Source of the DNA: Rhodanobacter sp. FDAARGOS 1247
GTDB taxonomy: Bacteria; Pseudomonadota; Gammaproteobacteria; Xanthomonadales; Rhodanobacteraceae
Direction: 5' to 3'
Assembly (NCBI RefSeq): GCF_016889805.1
Contig: NZ_CP069535.1
Span: 2,232,001-2,296,000 of the forward strand
DNA length: 64,000 nucleotides
The notes beneath the pieces are model-generated. The model ran no database searches, was not told where the DNA came from, and saw only the letters and a program-made list of their open reading frames with translations. The translations under genes were made by a program, and so were the position numbers. Below, piece after piece: positions 7,798 through 16,856 of the stretch (its first letter is position 1; every line of letters begins with the position of its first letter).

Positions 7798-8775
7798 TCA
7801 GCGAATGATCACTGGCAACGCGGCGACGCGCGCTGCGCGGTCGTCCAGCAGACGCGCGACCGCAGGATCGAGGGTGGCCATGAAGCGCTCGACGGCCAGC
7901 GTGTAATCCGAAGGCAGGCCCAGTTGGCGGTTGATCTCGCCATGGGCCAAGTCTTCTTCCAGCACGCTGGCGTGGCTGCCGAACGAGCGCGCCTTGTCGA
8001 CGAAGGCGTGCGACTGCGCGCACGAATCGACCCGCCGGCTGGAGCACACGGCAAGGAACGGCGCGATGCGGCCGTGCAGGCGCTGCAGGGGCGACGCGGC
8101 GCGCCACTCGGCGGGATCGGCACCGAACGCCTCGTCGAACAATGGAAGATGGCGCGACTGCATGGTCTGCACCACGTCCAGGCTGCCGCCATCCAGGGAG
8201 ATCGTGCCCAGCCAGGGTTGCGCACCCTGCGCCCGCACCAGCCCGGGTTCGGCGCTGATCAGGGCGACCAGGTGGGCGCCGGCAGAATGGCCCATCAGGA
8301 TGAAGCGCTGCGCATCGCCGCCCCACTGCGGTGCCTGCCGTTGCGCGCTGGCCAGGGCGCGGGCCACGTCGGTGGCCTGCTGCAGCGGTGCGGTATCCGG
8401 GCGCATGCGGTAGTTCACCGAGATGACGATGAAGCCGCGCGGCAACCAGCGCGCGAGCTTGTTCGCCACCACGTTCGCCATCGCCTTGTCGCCGCGACGC
8501 CAGCCGCCGCCGTGCACCATCAGGATCACCGGTGCGCGCCGGGCATGCGGCGGTGCGTAGACGTCGAAGCGCTGGCGCGAGTCGCTGCCGTAGGCCACGT
8601 CGTGGATCACGCGGGTGCCTGCCGGAACCGCCACCGGGGCGGATGCACTGGCGTTGGCGCGTCGTTGCATCAGCGCATCGCGCAGGCTGCCGGCTGTGGC
8701 CGGCGGGCTGGCGCTGAGCAGGATCAGCGCCGCGGCGGCGATGGCAGGCATCCATCCGAAAGACAGTCGATACAT
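7798..8775 (-). CDS. secreted alpha/beta hydrolase (esterase/lipase family)
   Basis: A 325-residue protein with an N-terminal signal peptide (about 1-28, ending SPPATAG). The mature part shows the carboxylesterase signatures VHGGGWRRGD (oxyanion hole) and MGHSAGAHL (nucleophile serine), and a late DLAHGE segment that carries the probable catalytic histidine. This is the BD-FAE/HSL-like esterase group. The start at 8775 was picked because it begins the signal peptide; the frame extends further upstream without a credible leader. It lies downstream of ppk on the same strand with an 83-bp gap. The substrate is unknown. Confidence 0.8.
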   Translation of the reverse strand: MYRLSFGWMPAIAAAALILLSASPPATAGSLRDALMQRRANASASAPVAVPAGTRVIHDVAYGSDSRQRFDVYAPPHARRAPVILMVHGGGWRRGDKAMANVVANKLARWLPRGFIVISVNYRMRPDTAPLQQATDVARALASAQRQAPQWGGDAQRFILMGHSAGAHLVALISAEPGLVRAQGAQPWLGTISLDGGSLDVVQTMQSRHLPLFDEAFGADPAEWRAASPLQRLHGRIAPFLAVCSSRRVDSCAQSHAFVDKARSFGSHASVLEEDLAHGEINRQLGLPSDYTLAVERFMATLDPAVARLLDDRAARVAALPVIIR

Positions 8776-8858
8776 CGCGCACTCCGCAGCAGGTCGATGA
8801 CGAAACACTCCTGCAACGCGATGGAACGGAAACGGTGGACAAGCCGGCGGTGCGCGCG

Positions 8859-11021
8859 TCACCGGCCGGTGACAACCCCGCAGAGCCTCTCCAGCAACCC
8901 GGCCTGCATGTTGCGCACCGGTTCGCCGGCAGCCGGCAGCGGGCGCAGGTATTCGCCGTCGGCCTGCAACACGGAGGCGCCCACGTTGTCGGCCAGGCAC
9001 AGCTCCAGTGTCTCGTGGATGCGCTGTTGCATCCGCTTGCCCTCGATCGGGAACGCCGTCTCCACGCGGCGATCGAGGTTGCGCTCCATCAGGTCCGCGC
9101 TGGAGAGATACAGTCGCGGCTCGCCGTCGTTGGCAAACCAGTACACGCGGCTGTGTTCGAGGAAGCGGCCGATGATCGAACGCACCCGGATGTTCTCCGA
9201 CACGCCCTCGATGCCCGGCCGCAGGCTGCAGATGCCGCGCACGATCAGGTCGACCTGCACGCCGGCCATGCCAGCCTGGTACAGCGCACGGATGACGTTC
9301 GGTTCGGTCAGCGCGTTGAGCTTGAGGATGATCCGCGCCGGCCGGCCCGCCGCGGCGTGCGCCGCTTCACCGGCGATCATTTCCAGCAGCCGGGGCTTCA
9401 GCGTGAATGGCGCATGCAGCAGCTTCTTCATGTGCAGCACGGTGCCCATGCCGGTCAGTTCGCTGAACAGCTTGTGCACGTCCTCGCACAGCGCCTCGTC
9501 GGAGGTGAGCAGGCTGTAGTCGGTATACAGGCGCGCATTGCCGCTGTGGTAGTTGCCGGTGCCCAGGTGGGCATAGCGCACCAGCTCGCTGCCCTCGCGG
9601 CGCTGGATCAGCATCATCTTCGCATGCGTCTTGATGCCGACCACGCCGTAGATCACCATCGCGCCGGCTTGCTGCAGGCGCGAGGCCAGGCTCAGGTTCG
9701 ACTCCTCGTCGAAGCGCGCGCGCAGCTCGACCACGGCAGTGACTTCCTTGCCCGAGCGGGCCGCGTCGACCAGCGCGTCGACGATTTCGGAATTCGCGTT
9801 GGTGCGGTACAGCGTCTGCTTGATCGTCAGCACCTGCGGGTCGGCCGAGGCCTGGCGCAGCAGGTCCACCACCGGCGCGAAGGATTCGTAAGGGTGCAGC
9901 AGCAGCACGTCCTGCTTGCCGATCACCTGGAACAGGTCGTCGGTGTGGCGCAATTCCTTCGGCAGCGCCGGCGTGAATGGCGGGTACTGCAGGCGCGGGT
10001 AGTTCACGTGGCTGGCGATGCGGAACAGCCGCGCCAGGTTCACCGGGCCATTCACCTCGTACAGCTCCGACTCGGTCAGGCCGAACTGCCTGAGCAGGTG
10101 CTCGGCCAGGTCCCTGGGACAGTTGTCGGCGACTTCCAGCCGCACCGCATCGCCGAAGCGGCGCGAATAGAGTTCGCCGCGCAAGGCCAGCGCCAGGTCC
10201 TCGACGTCCTCCGGGTCCAGCGTGAGGTCGGCGTTGCGGGTCAGCCGGAACTGGTAGCAGCCGAGCACGTCCATGCCGGGGAACAGCTCGTCCACGTGGG
10301 CATGGATGATCGAGGACAGCAGCACGTAGTTGTCGCCGCCCTCGCAGATCTCCGCCGGCATCTGGATCAGCCGCGGCAACACGCGCGGCGCCGGCACCAC
10401 GGCCAGGCCGGAGTCGCGGCCGAACGCATCGACACCGTCCAGCCGCACGATGAAGTTGAGGCTCTTGTTGACCAGCAACGGGAACGGATGGGTCGGGTCC
10501 AGTCCGATCGGCGTCACCAGCGGCGCCACCTCCGCCCGGAAATGGCGACGCACCCACAGCTTCTGCTTCTGCGTCCACTGCTGGCGCCGCACGATGCGGA
10601 TGCCCTGCGCGGCCAGCTCCGGCAGGATGCGCTCGTTGAGGATCGCGTACTGCCGTTCGATCTGCCGGTGCGCGATCTCGCTGATCATCAATAGCGCACG
10701 CTTCGGTGGAATGCCGTCCGGACCGATCAGCTCGTGATCCAGCGCCACCTGGCCCTTCAGCCCGGCCACCCGGATCTCGAAGAACTCGTCCATGTTGCGC
10801 GAGAAGATCAGCAGGAATTTCAGCCGTTCCAGCAGCGGCGTGCGCTCGTCCAGCGCCTGATCCAGCACGCGGATGTTGAACTGCAGCTGCGACAACTCGC
10901 GGTGGATGAACAGCCGGGGATCGCCGAGGTCCACCGCCGGCGCGATCGCCGTCGAGGCATCGTTGGCGGCCGGCGTCGCGGTGCCGGGCGGCGAGCTCTC
11001 GTGGATCAGGCGGCTGTTCAT
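8859..11021 (-). CDS. ppk1: polyphosphate kinase 1
   Basis: About 720 residues, the size of PPK1. The N-terminal domain opens with DPRLFIHRELSQLQFNIRVL, followed by the RNMDEFFEIRVAG segment. The two phospholipase-D-like C-terminal domains contain LHPYESF and KTHAKMMLI, whose histidine is the autophosphorylated residue. PPK1 makes inorganic polyphosphate from ATP at the inner membrane. The start is uncertain between 11021 and an in-frame ATG 21 nt upstream (11042); neither has a good ribosome-binding site. No exopolyphosphatase gene is adjacent, unlike E. coli ppk-ppx. Confidence 0.95.
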   Translation of the reverse strand: MNSRLIHESSPPGTATPAANDASTAIAPAVDLGDPRLFIHRELSQLQFNIRVLDQALDERTPLLERLKFLLIFSRNMDEFFEIRVAGLKGQVALDHELIGPDGIPPKRALLMISEIAHRQIERQYAILNERILPELAAQGIRIVRRQQWTQKQKLWVRRHFRAEVAPLVTPIGLDPTHPFPLLVNKSLNFIVRLDGVDAFGRDSGLAVVPAPRVLPRLIQMPAEICEGGDNYVLLSSIIHAHVDELFPGMDVLGCYQFRLTRNADLTLDPEDVEDLALALRGELYSRRFGDAVRLEVADNCPRDLAEHLLRQFGLTESELYEVNGPVNLARLFRIASHVNYPRLQYPPFTPALPKELRHTDDLFQVIGKQDVLLLHPYESFAPVVDLLRQASADPQVLTIKQTLYRTNANSEIVDALVDAARSGKEVTAVVELRARFDEESNLSLASRLQQAGAMVIYGVVGIKTHAKMMLIQRREGSELVRYAHLGTGNYHSGNARLYTDYSLLTSDEALCEDVHKLFSELTGMGTVLHMKKLLHAPFTLKPRLLEMIAGEAAHAAAGRPARIILKLNALTEPNVIRALYQAGMAGVQVDLIVRGICSLRPGIEGVSENIRVRSIIGRFLEHSRVYWFANDGEPRLYLSSADLMERNLDRRVETAFPIEGKRMQQRIHETLELCLADNVGASVLQADGEYLRPLPAAGEPVRNMQAGLLERLCGVVTGR

Positions 11022-11251
11022 GGTGACACCGGCTTGGCTCATGCAGGAATACGTCGGGACATCGTAGCGCGGCAGGGGCAAGGCCCGGGTGACGACGGCC
11101 GCGACGGGTCATCCCCGGCTCAGTCTGCCGCACGCGCTTGACGGGAAGATGACAGCCACGCGGCACGGTACCCCCGGCACATGCGGGTTCGCCGCCACTG
11201 TCCTAAGGTAGGGCCTCCCCGCGTCGTACCCCACCCAGTCAAACACCGCCC

Positions 11252-12499
11252 ATGCAGACCCGCGTCGAAAGCGCTCCGCTCTCCCCTTCCGCGATCCCCG
11301 CATCCACGACTGCCATCCCCGCCAGCGAACCCACCCAGTTCGCCGTGCTCGGCGGAATCAGCTTCGCGCACATGCTCAACGACATGATCCAGTCGCTGAT
11401 CCTGGCGATCTATCCGTTGTTGAAGGGAAGCTTCCACCTGAGCTTCGCCCAGGTCGGCCTGATCACCCTGACCTTCCAGCTCACCGCCTCGCTGCTGCAG
11501 CCGCTGGTGGGCATGGTCACCGACAAGCGACCGATGCCTTACTCGCTGCCGGTCGGCATGGGCTTCACCCTGTGCGGCCTGCTGTTGCTGGCGGTCGCGC
11601 CGAATTTCCCCGTGCTGCTGCTGGCCGTGGCCCTGGTCGGCACCGGCTCGTCGGTGTTCCATCCGGAATCGTCGCGGGTGGCGCGGATGGCTTCCGGTGG
11701 TCGACATGGCCTGGCGCAGTCGCTGTTCCAGGTCGGCGGCAACACCGGCTCGTCGCTGGGTCCGCTGCTGGCGGCGTGGATCATCGTGCCGCACGGGCGT
11801 GGCAGCGTGGCTTGGTTCTCGCTGGCCGCCCTGCTGGCCATCGTGGTGCTGCTGCAGGTGGGGCGCTGGTACGGCCGCCATCACGTGGCGCGCAGCAAGT
11901 CGCCATCGCGGCACCTGGACGTGATCGCCCTGTCGCGCAACCAGATCATAGGCGCGCTGGCAATCCTGGGCCTGCTGATCTTCTCCAAGTATTTCTACCT
12001 GGCCAGCCTCAGCAGCTATTACACCTTCTACCTGATCCACAAGTTCGGCGTGTCGGTGCAGAGCGCCCAGGTGCACCTATTCGTGTTCCTGTTCGCCGTC
12101 GCCGCCGGTTCGCTGATCGGCGGACCGGTGGGCGACCGCGTGGGGCGCAAGTGGGTGATCTGGGTGTCGATCCTGGGCGTGGCCCCGTTCACCCTGTTGC
12201 TGCCCCACGCAAACCTGATGTGGACGGGTGTGCTCACGGTGGTGATCGGCCTGATCCTGGCCTCGGCGTTCTCGGCGATCCTGGTCTACGCGCAGGAGCT
12301 GATTCCCGGGCGCGTCGGCATGATCTCGGGACTGTTTTTCGGCTTCGCCTTCGGCATGGGCGGCATCGGCGCCGCGATACTCGGTGGCCTGGCCGACGCG
12401 CACGGCATCGAATATGTCTATGGCCTGTGCGCGTATCTGCCGCTGATGGGGCTGATCACGGTGTTTCTGCCGAATATCGAGAAGCGGGTTCGCGATTGA
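11252..12499 (+). CDS. MFS transporter, fosmidomycin-resistance (Fsr) family
   Basis: A 415-residue major facilitator protein with about 12 membrane segments. The opening of TM1, ISFAHMLNDMIQSLILAIYP, and the later VGGNTGSSLGPL are typical of the Fsr group. These proton-driven inner-membrane exporters confer fosmidomycin resistance in E. coli; the natural substrate is unknown. The N-terminus carries a roughly 25-residue Ser/Pro/Ala-rich extension before TM1. The gene is divergent from ppk, with 230 bp between the starts in which I see no convincing promoter. A small hairpin (CGCTTTG/CAAAGCG, 12513-12529) follows the stop. Confidence 0.88.
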   Translation: MQTRVESAPLSPSAIPASTTAIPASEPTQFAVLGGISFAHMLNDMIQSLILAIYPLLKGSFHLSFAQVGLITLTFQLTASLLQPLVGMVTDKRPMPYSLPVGMGFTLCGLLLLAVAPNFPVLLLAVALVGTGSSVFHPESSRVARMASGGRHGLAQSLFQVGGNTGSSLGPLLAAWIIVPHGRGSVAWFSLAALLAIVVLLQVGRWYGRHHVARSKSPSRHLDVIALSRNQIIGALAILGLLIFSKYFYLASLSSYYTFYLIHKFGVSVQSAQVHLFVFLFAVAAGSLIGGPVGDRVGRKWVIWVSILGVAPFTLLLPHANLMWTGVLTVVIGLILASAFSAILVYAQELIPGRVGMISGLFFGFAFGMGGIGAAILGGLADAHGIEYVYGLCAYLPLMGLITVFLPNIEKRVRD

Positions 12500-12565
12500 T
12501 GCGCGCGCGGGGCGCTTTGGCTCAAAGCGGGAGAACTGAATTCAAGTGCAGAGCGGTCGATCGCC

Positions 12566-13150
12566 TTCGGCGACCGAGTCACTTTCTCTTTGAGTGGCCA
12601 AAGAGAAAGTAACCCAAGAGAAAGGCCACCCCGATGGCGCGCCCTCCGGGCATCCTGCCCTGCGGGTGCGCGGGCGGGCTACGGGGTTCGCCGACAGTCC
12701 ATCCATGGACTGACGTCGAACTGGCCGGCATCCCTGCCGGCCACCCCTGCGGGGCCTTTCCTCCGCCCGCCCGCCGCGCCATAGGGGCCCCGGGTAGAGC
12801 AGCGCGCTCCCAGCGCGCACTCGATGATGAAGCTGAAAAGCAAAAGCAAAAAAGCCAGAGCAAAGCTCCGGGTTGCCGCAGCTCTGCTCTTGATCCGGCT
12901 TTTCTGAAAAGTACGCGCAGGATGCGCGTCGCTCTACCCGGGGCCCCTCTGCAGCGGCGAGGCGGGGTCGACAGGCCGCGTAGCGGGAGCCGACAGGGAT
13001 GTCGGCTCCTTTTCGCCAGGGCAGGATGCCCTGTCGAAAAGCCCGACCCCGACTCGCGGACTTTCCGGGCAGGAAGCCCGGAAAGCGCGGAAGCGGGGTG
13101 GCCTCTCTTTGGGCCACGTTTCTCTGGCCACACAAAGAAAGGTGGCTCGG
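12566..13150. repeat. composite intergenic inverted-repeat element built of short hairpins
   Basis: The 737 bp between the Fsr-like gene and murB hold no credible gene. The outer arms are related inversely: AGAGAAAGGCCACCCC at 12618 on and GGGGTGGCCTCTCTTT at 13095 on. An inner pair is exact: GGGGCCCCGGGTAGAGC (12784-12800) against GCTCTACCCGGGGCCCC (12931-12947). Between them lie perfect hairpins: ACTTTCTCTTT/AAAGAGAAAGT (12581-12610), GGGCA-TCC-TGCCC (12648-12660), TGGCCGGCA/TGCCGGCCA (12722-12743), GAGCCGACA/TGTCGGCTC (12987-13008) and CTTTCCGGGC/GCCCGGAAAG (13061-13085). Left-half hairpins have CATCC in or next to the loop and right-half ones GGATG or GGAAG, so the two halves are inverted copies of one design. 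I recall similar DNA between genes in Xanthomonadales. Its function is unknown. Confidence 0.8.
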
Positions 13151-13202
13151 CTGCCGCAGGCAGACGAAAGCTTCTCGCTCTGATGCACAAGAACAGGCAA
13201 AA

Positions 13203-13222
13203 GCATCGCGCACAGGGTGCGC
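13203..13222. repeat. dispersed 20-bp hairpin repeat, copy 1
   Basis: GCATCGCGCACAGGGTGCGC matches the sequence at 41625-41644 at 19 of 20 positions. Each copy folds as GCGCAC/GTGCGC with a 3-nt loop. This copy lies 15 bp from the end of murB. Confidence 0.6.
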
Positions 13223-13236
13223 GCCGACACAACCGC

Positions 13237-14265
13237 TCAGCGCGCGCCGATCACCACCGGCTCAGGTTCCAGCTCCACGCCGAACCTGGCGTGCACGCCG
13301 TGCATCACCTGCTGCGCCAGCGCCCACAGTTGGGGGCCGGTGGCGTGGCCGTGGTTGACCAGCACCAGCGCGTGCCGGTTCGAGATGCCGGCATCGCCTT
13401 CGCGGAAACCCTTGAAGCCGGCGGCTTCGATCAGCCACGCGGCGGAGAGTTTGCAGCGGCCGTCGGCCTGCGGCCAGGCGGCCAGTTCGGGATGCTCGCG
13501 TTTCAGCGCATCGGCCAGCGCGGCGTCGACGATGGGGTTCTTGAAGAAGCTGCCGGCGTTGCCGATCACGGCCGGGTCGGGCAGCTTTCTCGTGCGCAGG
13601 TGCACGACGGCTTCGGCGACGTGGAAAGGTGCGGGCTTGTCGATGCCCATCCGCGCCAGCTGCTCGTCGATGCCCGCGTAGTCGGTGCGCAGTGCGCGGT
13701 GGCGGGGCAGCACGAAGCGCACGGCGGTGACGATGTAGCGACCTGGCTCGTGCTTGAACAGCGAGTCGCGATAGGCGAATGCGCAGGTGGCGTGGTCCAG
13801 CGTCACCACGCGGTGCTGGCGGGTATCCCACGCTTCCACGCTTTCGACGAATTCGGCCACTTCGCAGCCGTAGGCGCCGATGTTCTGGATCGGCGCGGCG
13901 CCCACGGTGCCGGGGATCAGGATCAGGTTTTCCAGGCCGGCGTAGCCCTGGCCCAGCGTCCAGCGCACGAAGTCGTCCCAGCGTTCGCCCGCGGCCACCG
14001 CGATGCGTGCGCTGTCGCCGTCGCTTTCCACCTGCACGCCGCGTGTTTCCATCGCCAGCACGGTGCCGTCGAAGTCGCCGGTGAACAGCATGTTGCTGCC
14101 CTCGCCCAGCACCAGCAGGCGGCCGTTGCGCACGGCAGGAAAGTCGAGCAGTTCGGGCAGTTTGCTGGCGTCGCGGATTTCCGCCAGCAACGTGGCGCGC
14201 GCATCGACGCGCAGCGTGTTGCGTGTCGCCAGCGAGGCATTTTCGATCAGCGTGTAACCACCCAT
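13237..14265 (-). CDS. murB: UDP-N-acetylenolpyruvoylglucosamine reductase
   Basis: 342 residues, exactly the length of the E. coli type I enzyme. FAD-binding signatures are GEGSNMLF and IPGTVGAAPIQNIGAYG; the catalytic YRDSLFK and GNAGSFFKNP motifs are present, with the proton-donating serine in the latter. MurB reduces UDP-GlcNAc-enolpyruvate to UDP-MurNAc for peptidoglycan. I chose the ATG at 14265, 10 nt past the pyrD stop; an ATG at 14286 that overlaps pyrD by 11 nt is an alternative. pyrD and murB form a same-strand pair. Confidence 0.95.
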   Translation of the reverse strand: MGGYTLIENASLATRNTLRVDARATLLAEIRDASKLPELLDFPAVRNGRLLVLGEGSNMLFTGDFDGTVLAMETRGVQVESDGDSARIAVAAGERWDDFVRWTLGQGYAGLENLILIPGTVGAAPIQNIGAYGCEVAEFVESVEAWDTRQHRVVTLDHATCAFAYRDSLFKHEPGRYIVTAVRFVLPRHRALRTDYAGIDEQLARMGIDKPAPFHVAEAVVHLRTRKLPDPAVIGNAGSFFKNPIVDAALADALKREHPELAAWPQADGRCKLSAAWLIEAAGFKGFREGDAGISNRHALVLVNHGHATGPQLWALAQQVMHGVHARFGVELEPEPVVIGAR

Positions 14266-14275
14266 GTCGGTGCGC

Positions 14276-15313
14276 TCAGACGGCATGGGCGGCCTCGCGC
14301 TGGCGACGGATTTCGTTGACGCATTCGCCGACCAGGTGCGGGCCGCGATAGACCAGGCCCGAGTAGACCTGCACCAGCGAGGCGCCGGCGTCGAGTTTTT
14401 CGGCGGCGTCGCTGCCTTCAAGGATGCCGCCCACGCCAATCAGCGCAATGCGTCCCTGCAGGCGCTTGTGCATGCCTGCCAGCACCGCGGTGGAACGCGC
14501 GAACAGCGGCTTGCCGGACAGGCCGCCCGCCTCGCCGCCGCGCGGGTCATCCGCCACCGACTCGTGATCGATCGTGGTGTTGCTGCAGATCACCCCGTCG
14601 ATGCCGGTGCGCAGCAGCACCTCGGCAATGGCATCCAGCTCCGCTTCGGACAGATCCGGGGCGATCTTCAGCAGCATCGGCTTGCGCTTGCCGGCTTGCG
14701 AGCCCAGCCGCTCCTGCGCCGCCCGCAGCACGGAAATGAACTTGTACAGCGTGGCTTCCTGCTGCAGGTCGCGCAGTCCGGCTGTGTTCGGCGAGGAGAT
14801 GTTCACCGTGACGTAGCTGGCGTGTTCGTAGACCTTGTGCAGGCAGGTCAGGTAATCGTTGACCGCCTTCTCGTTCGACGTGTCCTTGTTCTTGCCGATG
14901 TTGATGCCGAGCACGCCGTGGTAGCTGGACTGCTGCACGTTGCGCACCAGCGCATCGACGCCGCCATTGTTGAAGCCGAGCCGGTTGATGATCGCCTCGT
15001 GCCCTGGCAGGCGGAACATGCGGGGCTTGTCGTTGCCCGGCTGCGGCAGCGGCGTGACCGTGCCGACTTCGATGAAGCCGAAGCCCAGCGCATCGAGCGC
15101 GTCCAGGTATTCGGCGTTCTTGTCCAGGCCGGCCGCCAGGCCGACCGGGTTCGGAAAGGTGATGCCGAACACCGTGGTGGGCAGGTCCGCCGGCGGCTTG
15201 GCGATCCAGCGGGCGAAGCCGCTGCGCTGGGCCACGCCCAGCCCGTACAGGGTGAGGTGATGTGCCTTCTCGGCGTCGAGCTGGAACAGCAGCGGGCGCA
15301 GGATGTCGTACAT
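14276..15313 (-). CDS. pyrD: dihydroorotate dehydrogenase (quinone), class 2
   Basis: 345 residues with the class 2 features. An N-terminal amphipathic helix (MYDILRPLLFQLDAEKAHHL) docks to the membrane. The barrel contains GLAAGLDKN, the active-site loop VNISSPNTAGLR with the catalytic serine, and GVGGILEGSDA for FMN phosphate binding. It oxidises dihydroorotate to orotate in pyrimidine synthesis and passes electrons to ubiquinone. It lies 3 nt downstream of the methyltransferase gene and is followed by murB. Confidence 0.96.
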   Translation of the reverse strand: MYDILRPLLFQLDAEKAHHLTLYGLGVAQRSGFARWIAKPPADLPTTVFGITFPNPVGLAAGLDKNAEYLDALDALGFGFIEVGTVTPLPQPGNDKPRMFRLPGHEAIINRLGFNNGGVDALVRNVQQSSYHGVLGINIGKNKDTSNEKAVNDYLTCLHKVYEHASYVTVNISSPNTAGLRDLQQEATLYKFISVLRAAQERLGSQAGKRKPMLLKIAPDLSEAELDAIAEVLLRTGIDGVICSNTTIDHESVADDPRGGEAGGLSGKPLFARSTAVLAGMHKRLQGRIALIGVGGILEGSDAAEKLDAGASLVQVYSGLVYRGPHLVGECVNEIRRQREAAHAV

Positions 15314-15316
15314 GGA

Positions 15317-16084
15317 TCAGACCGGTTGGCCCGCGAAGATGCGGGTGTCGTAATCGAAGCTTACCGTGCCGTCTTCGGCGCAGTTGTCGAACAGTTCGCG
15401 CAGCGCCTGCAGCATCGGTTCATGCTGCGGATGCCCCGCCTGCGGCGCATACGAGGACGACATCAGGCGCCCGCGCAGCGCGTCGAAATCCAGCCGCTGG
15501 CCGTGCCCGAAACTGGCGCTGCCGCGGTAGCCGGCACCGAACCAGCCGCGCATGTGAGCATCGTCGGCGTAACGCTCGGCCACGCTGGTGTAGTCGGTGC
15601 CGAAGCGCAGCAGCAAGGCCTCGTAGCCTTCGAGGAAGCGCGTGCCGGTGAGCCGGCGCGAATTCCACCAGATCGCCACCAGCCCTTGCGGGCGCAGGAT
15701 GCGCGCGAACTCGCGCCGTGCCGCTGCCTCGTCGAACCAGTGGAATGCCTGCGCCACGGTGACCAGATCCACGCTGGCATCGGCCAGCTTGGTGGCGTCG
15801 GCGCGGCCGTCGACGGCATCGAAGCCGTCGTACCCGCGCAACCATTGTTCGGCGGCGGCACGCATCGGCGCATTCGGCTCCACCGCCGTCACACGGTAAC
15901 CCGCATCGAGAAACATCTTCGAGGAGATGCCGGTGCCCGCACCCACGTCGGCCACGCGCCAGTGGCGGTCCACGCCCTGCTCGCGCTGCAGCCAGTCGAG
16001 CAGCGCCACGGGATAGTCGGGGCGATAGCGCACGTAGTCGTCGACGCGATCGCTGAAGCGCGTGGTGGACTGGAAGTCAGCCAC
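15317..16084 (-). CDS. class I SAM-dependent methyltransferase
   Basis: About 255 residues. SAM-binding motif I is VADVGAGTGISS, followed by the acidic residue in VTAVEPN; DLVTVAQAFHWFD is the typical post-motif of the methyltransferase-11/UbiE-like group. The first in-frame start that keeps the fold is a GTG at 16084, which overlaps the end of the upstream SDR gene by 8 nt, a sign of coupling. The substrate cannot be read from sequence. The nearest described relatives are small-molecule methyltransferases. Confidence 0.8.
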   Translation of the reverse strand: MADFQSTTRFSDRVDDYVRYRPDYPVALLDWLQREQGVDRHWRVADVGAGTGISSKMFLDAGYRVTAVEPNAPMRAAAEQWLRGYDGFDAVDGRADATKLADASVDLVTVAQAFHWFDEAAARREFARILRPQGLVAIWWNSRRLTGTRFLEGYEALLLRFGTDYTSVAERYADDAHMRGWFGAGYRGSASFGHGQRLDFDALRGRLMSSSYAPQAGHPQHEPMLQALRELFDNCAEDGTVSFDYDTRIFAGQPV

Positions 16085-16850
16085 TGAGCATCTGCCCGCC
16101 GTCGACGACCAGGGTCTGGCCGGTGATCCAGCCCGCGAACGGGGAAGCGAGGAACAGCGCCGCGTGGGCGATTTCCTCCGGCGTGCCGAAGCGGCCGAAC
16201 GGAATCTTCGCCAGCGTGGCGCGGTACAACTCCGGCTGCTCCACCCGGCGCCGCTCCCACAGGCCATCGGCAAACGCGATCGAGCCGGGCGCGATCGCGT
16301 TGACGCGGATGCGCTCGCCGGCCAGCGCCAGCGCCTGCGAGGTGGTGTACTGGCTCAGCGCCGCCTTCACCGCGGCATAGGCCGCGCCGTTCGCACGCGG
16401 GCGGAAGGCCGCGATCGAACTGGTGTGCAGGATGCAGCCGCGAGCCGACGCCTTGAGATGCGGCAGCGCCGCGCGCGAGGCGCGCACCGCGGCCATCAGG
16501 TCGACGTTGAAGCCGGCCAGCCAGCTCTCGTCGCCCTCGTCGAAGCCGTAACCGCTGGCGTTGTTGACCAGCACGTCGATGCCGCCGAGCGCGTCGGCGG
16601 CATTCGCCACATAAGCTTCGATCGCCTTCGCATCGGCCAGGTCACAGCCTTGCGCGTGCGCGACCACGCCGTGGGCCGCGATGGCCTGGCGAGTTTCCTC
16701 GAGAGCTGTTGCGCCACGGGCGCAGATGGAGACCCCGGCGCCAGCGGCGGCAAAACCCAGCGCGATGCTGCGGCCGATGCCACGGCTGCCACCGGCCACG
16801 ACGACGCGAAAGCCGCGGAAATCGAACGGAGCCGGCAGCGCCTTGTTCAT
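16077..16850 (-). CDS. short-chain dehydrogenase/reductase
   Basis: 257 residues of classical SDR fold. The nucleotide-binding motif is AGGSRGIGRS, then NNASG, the catalytic serine region HTSSIAAF and the YAAVK Tyr-Lys pair, ending with ITGQTLVVDGG. It should be an NAD(P)-dependent oxidoreductase of the FabG-like group with an unknown substrate. The start ATG is 6 nt after the DUF4190 gene stop and the end overlaps the methyltransferase gene, so the three same-strand genes are probably cotranscribed. Confidence 0.88.
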   Translation of the reverse strand: MNKALPAPFDFRGFRVVVAGGSRGIGRSIALGFAAAGAGVSICARGATALEETRQAIAAHGVVAHAQGCDLADAKAIEAYVANAADALGGIDVLVNNASGYGFDEGDESWLAGFNVDLMAAVRASRAALPHLKASARGCILHTSSIAAFRPRANGAAYAAVKAALSQYTTSQALALAGERIRVNAIAPGSIAFADGLWERRRVEQPELYRATLAKIPFGRFGTPEEIAHAALFLASPFAGWITGQTLVVDGGQMLSG

Positions 16851-16856
16851 GCGCCG

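Noticed and set aside
12566..13150. CRISPR array
   Set aside because: The repeats are hairpins of differing sequence without regular spacers, and no cas genes are present.
12579..14319. Long ORFs on both strands across the repeat element, some running into murB
   Set aside because: They arise from stop-poor palindromic DNA and antisense murB; composition is Arg/Pro/Gly-rich, no start signals and no family-like motifs.
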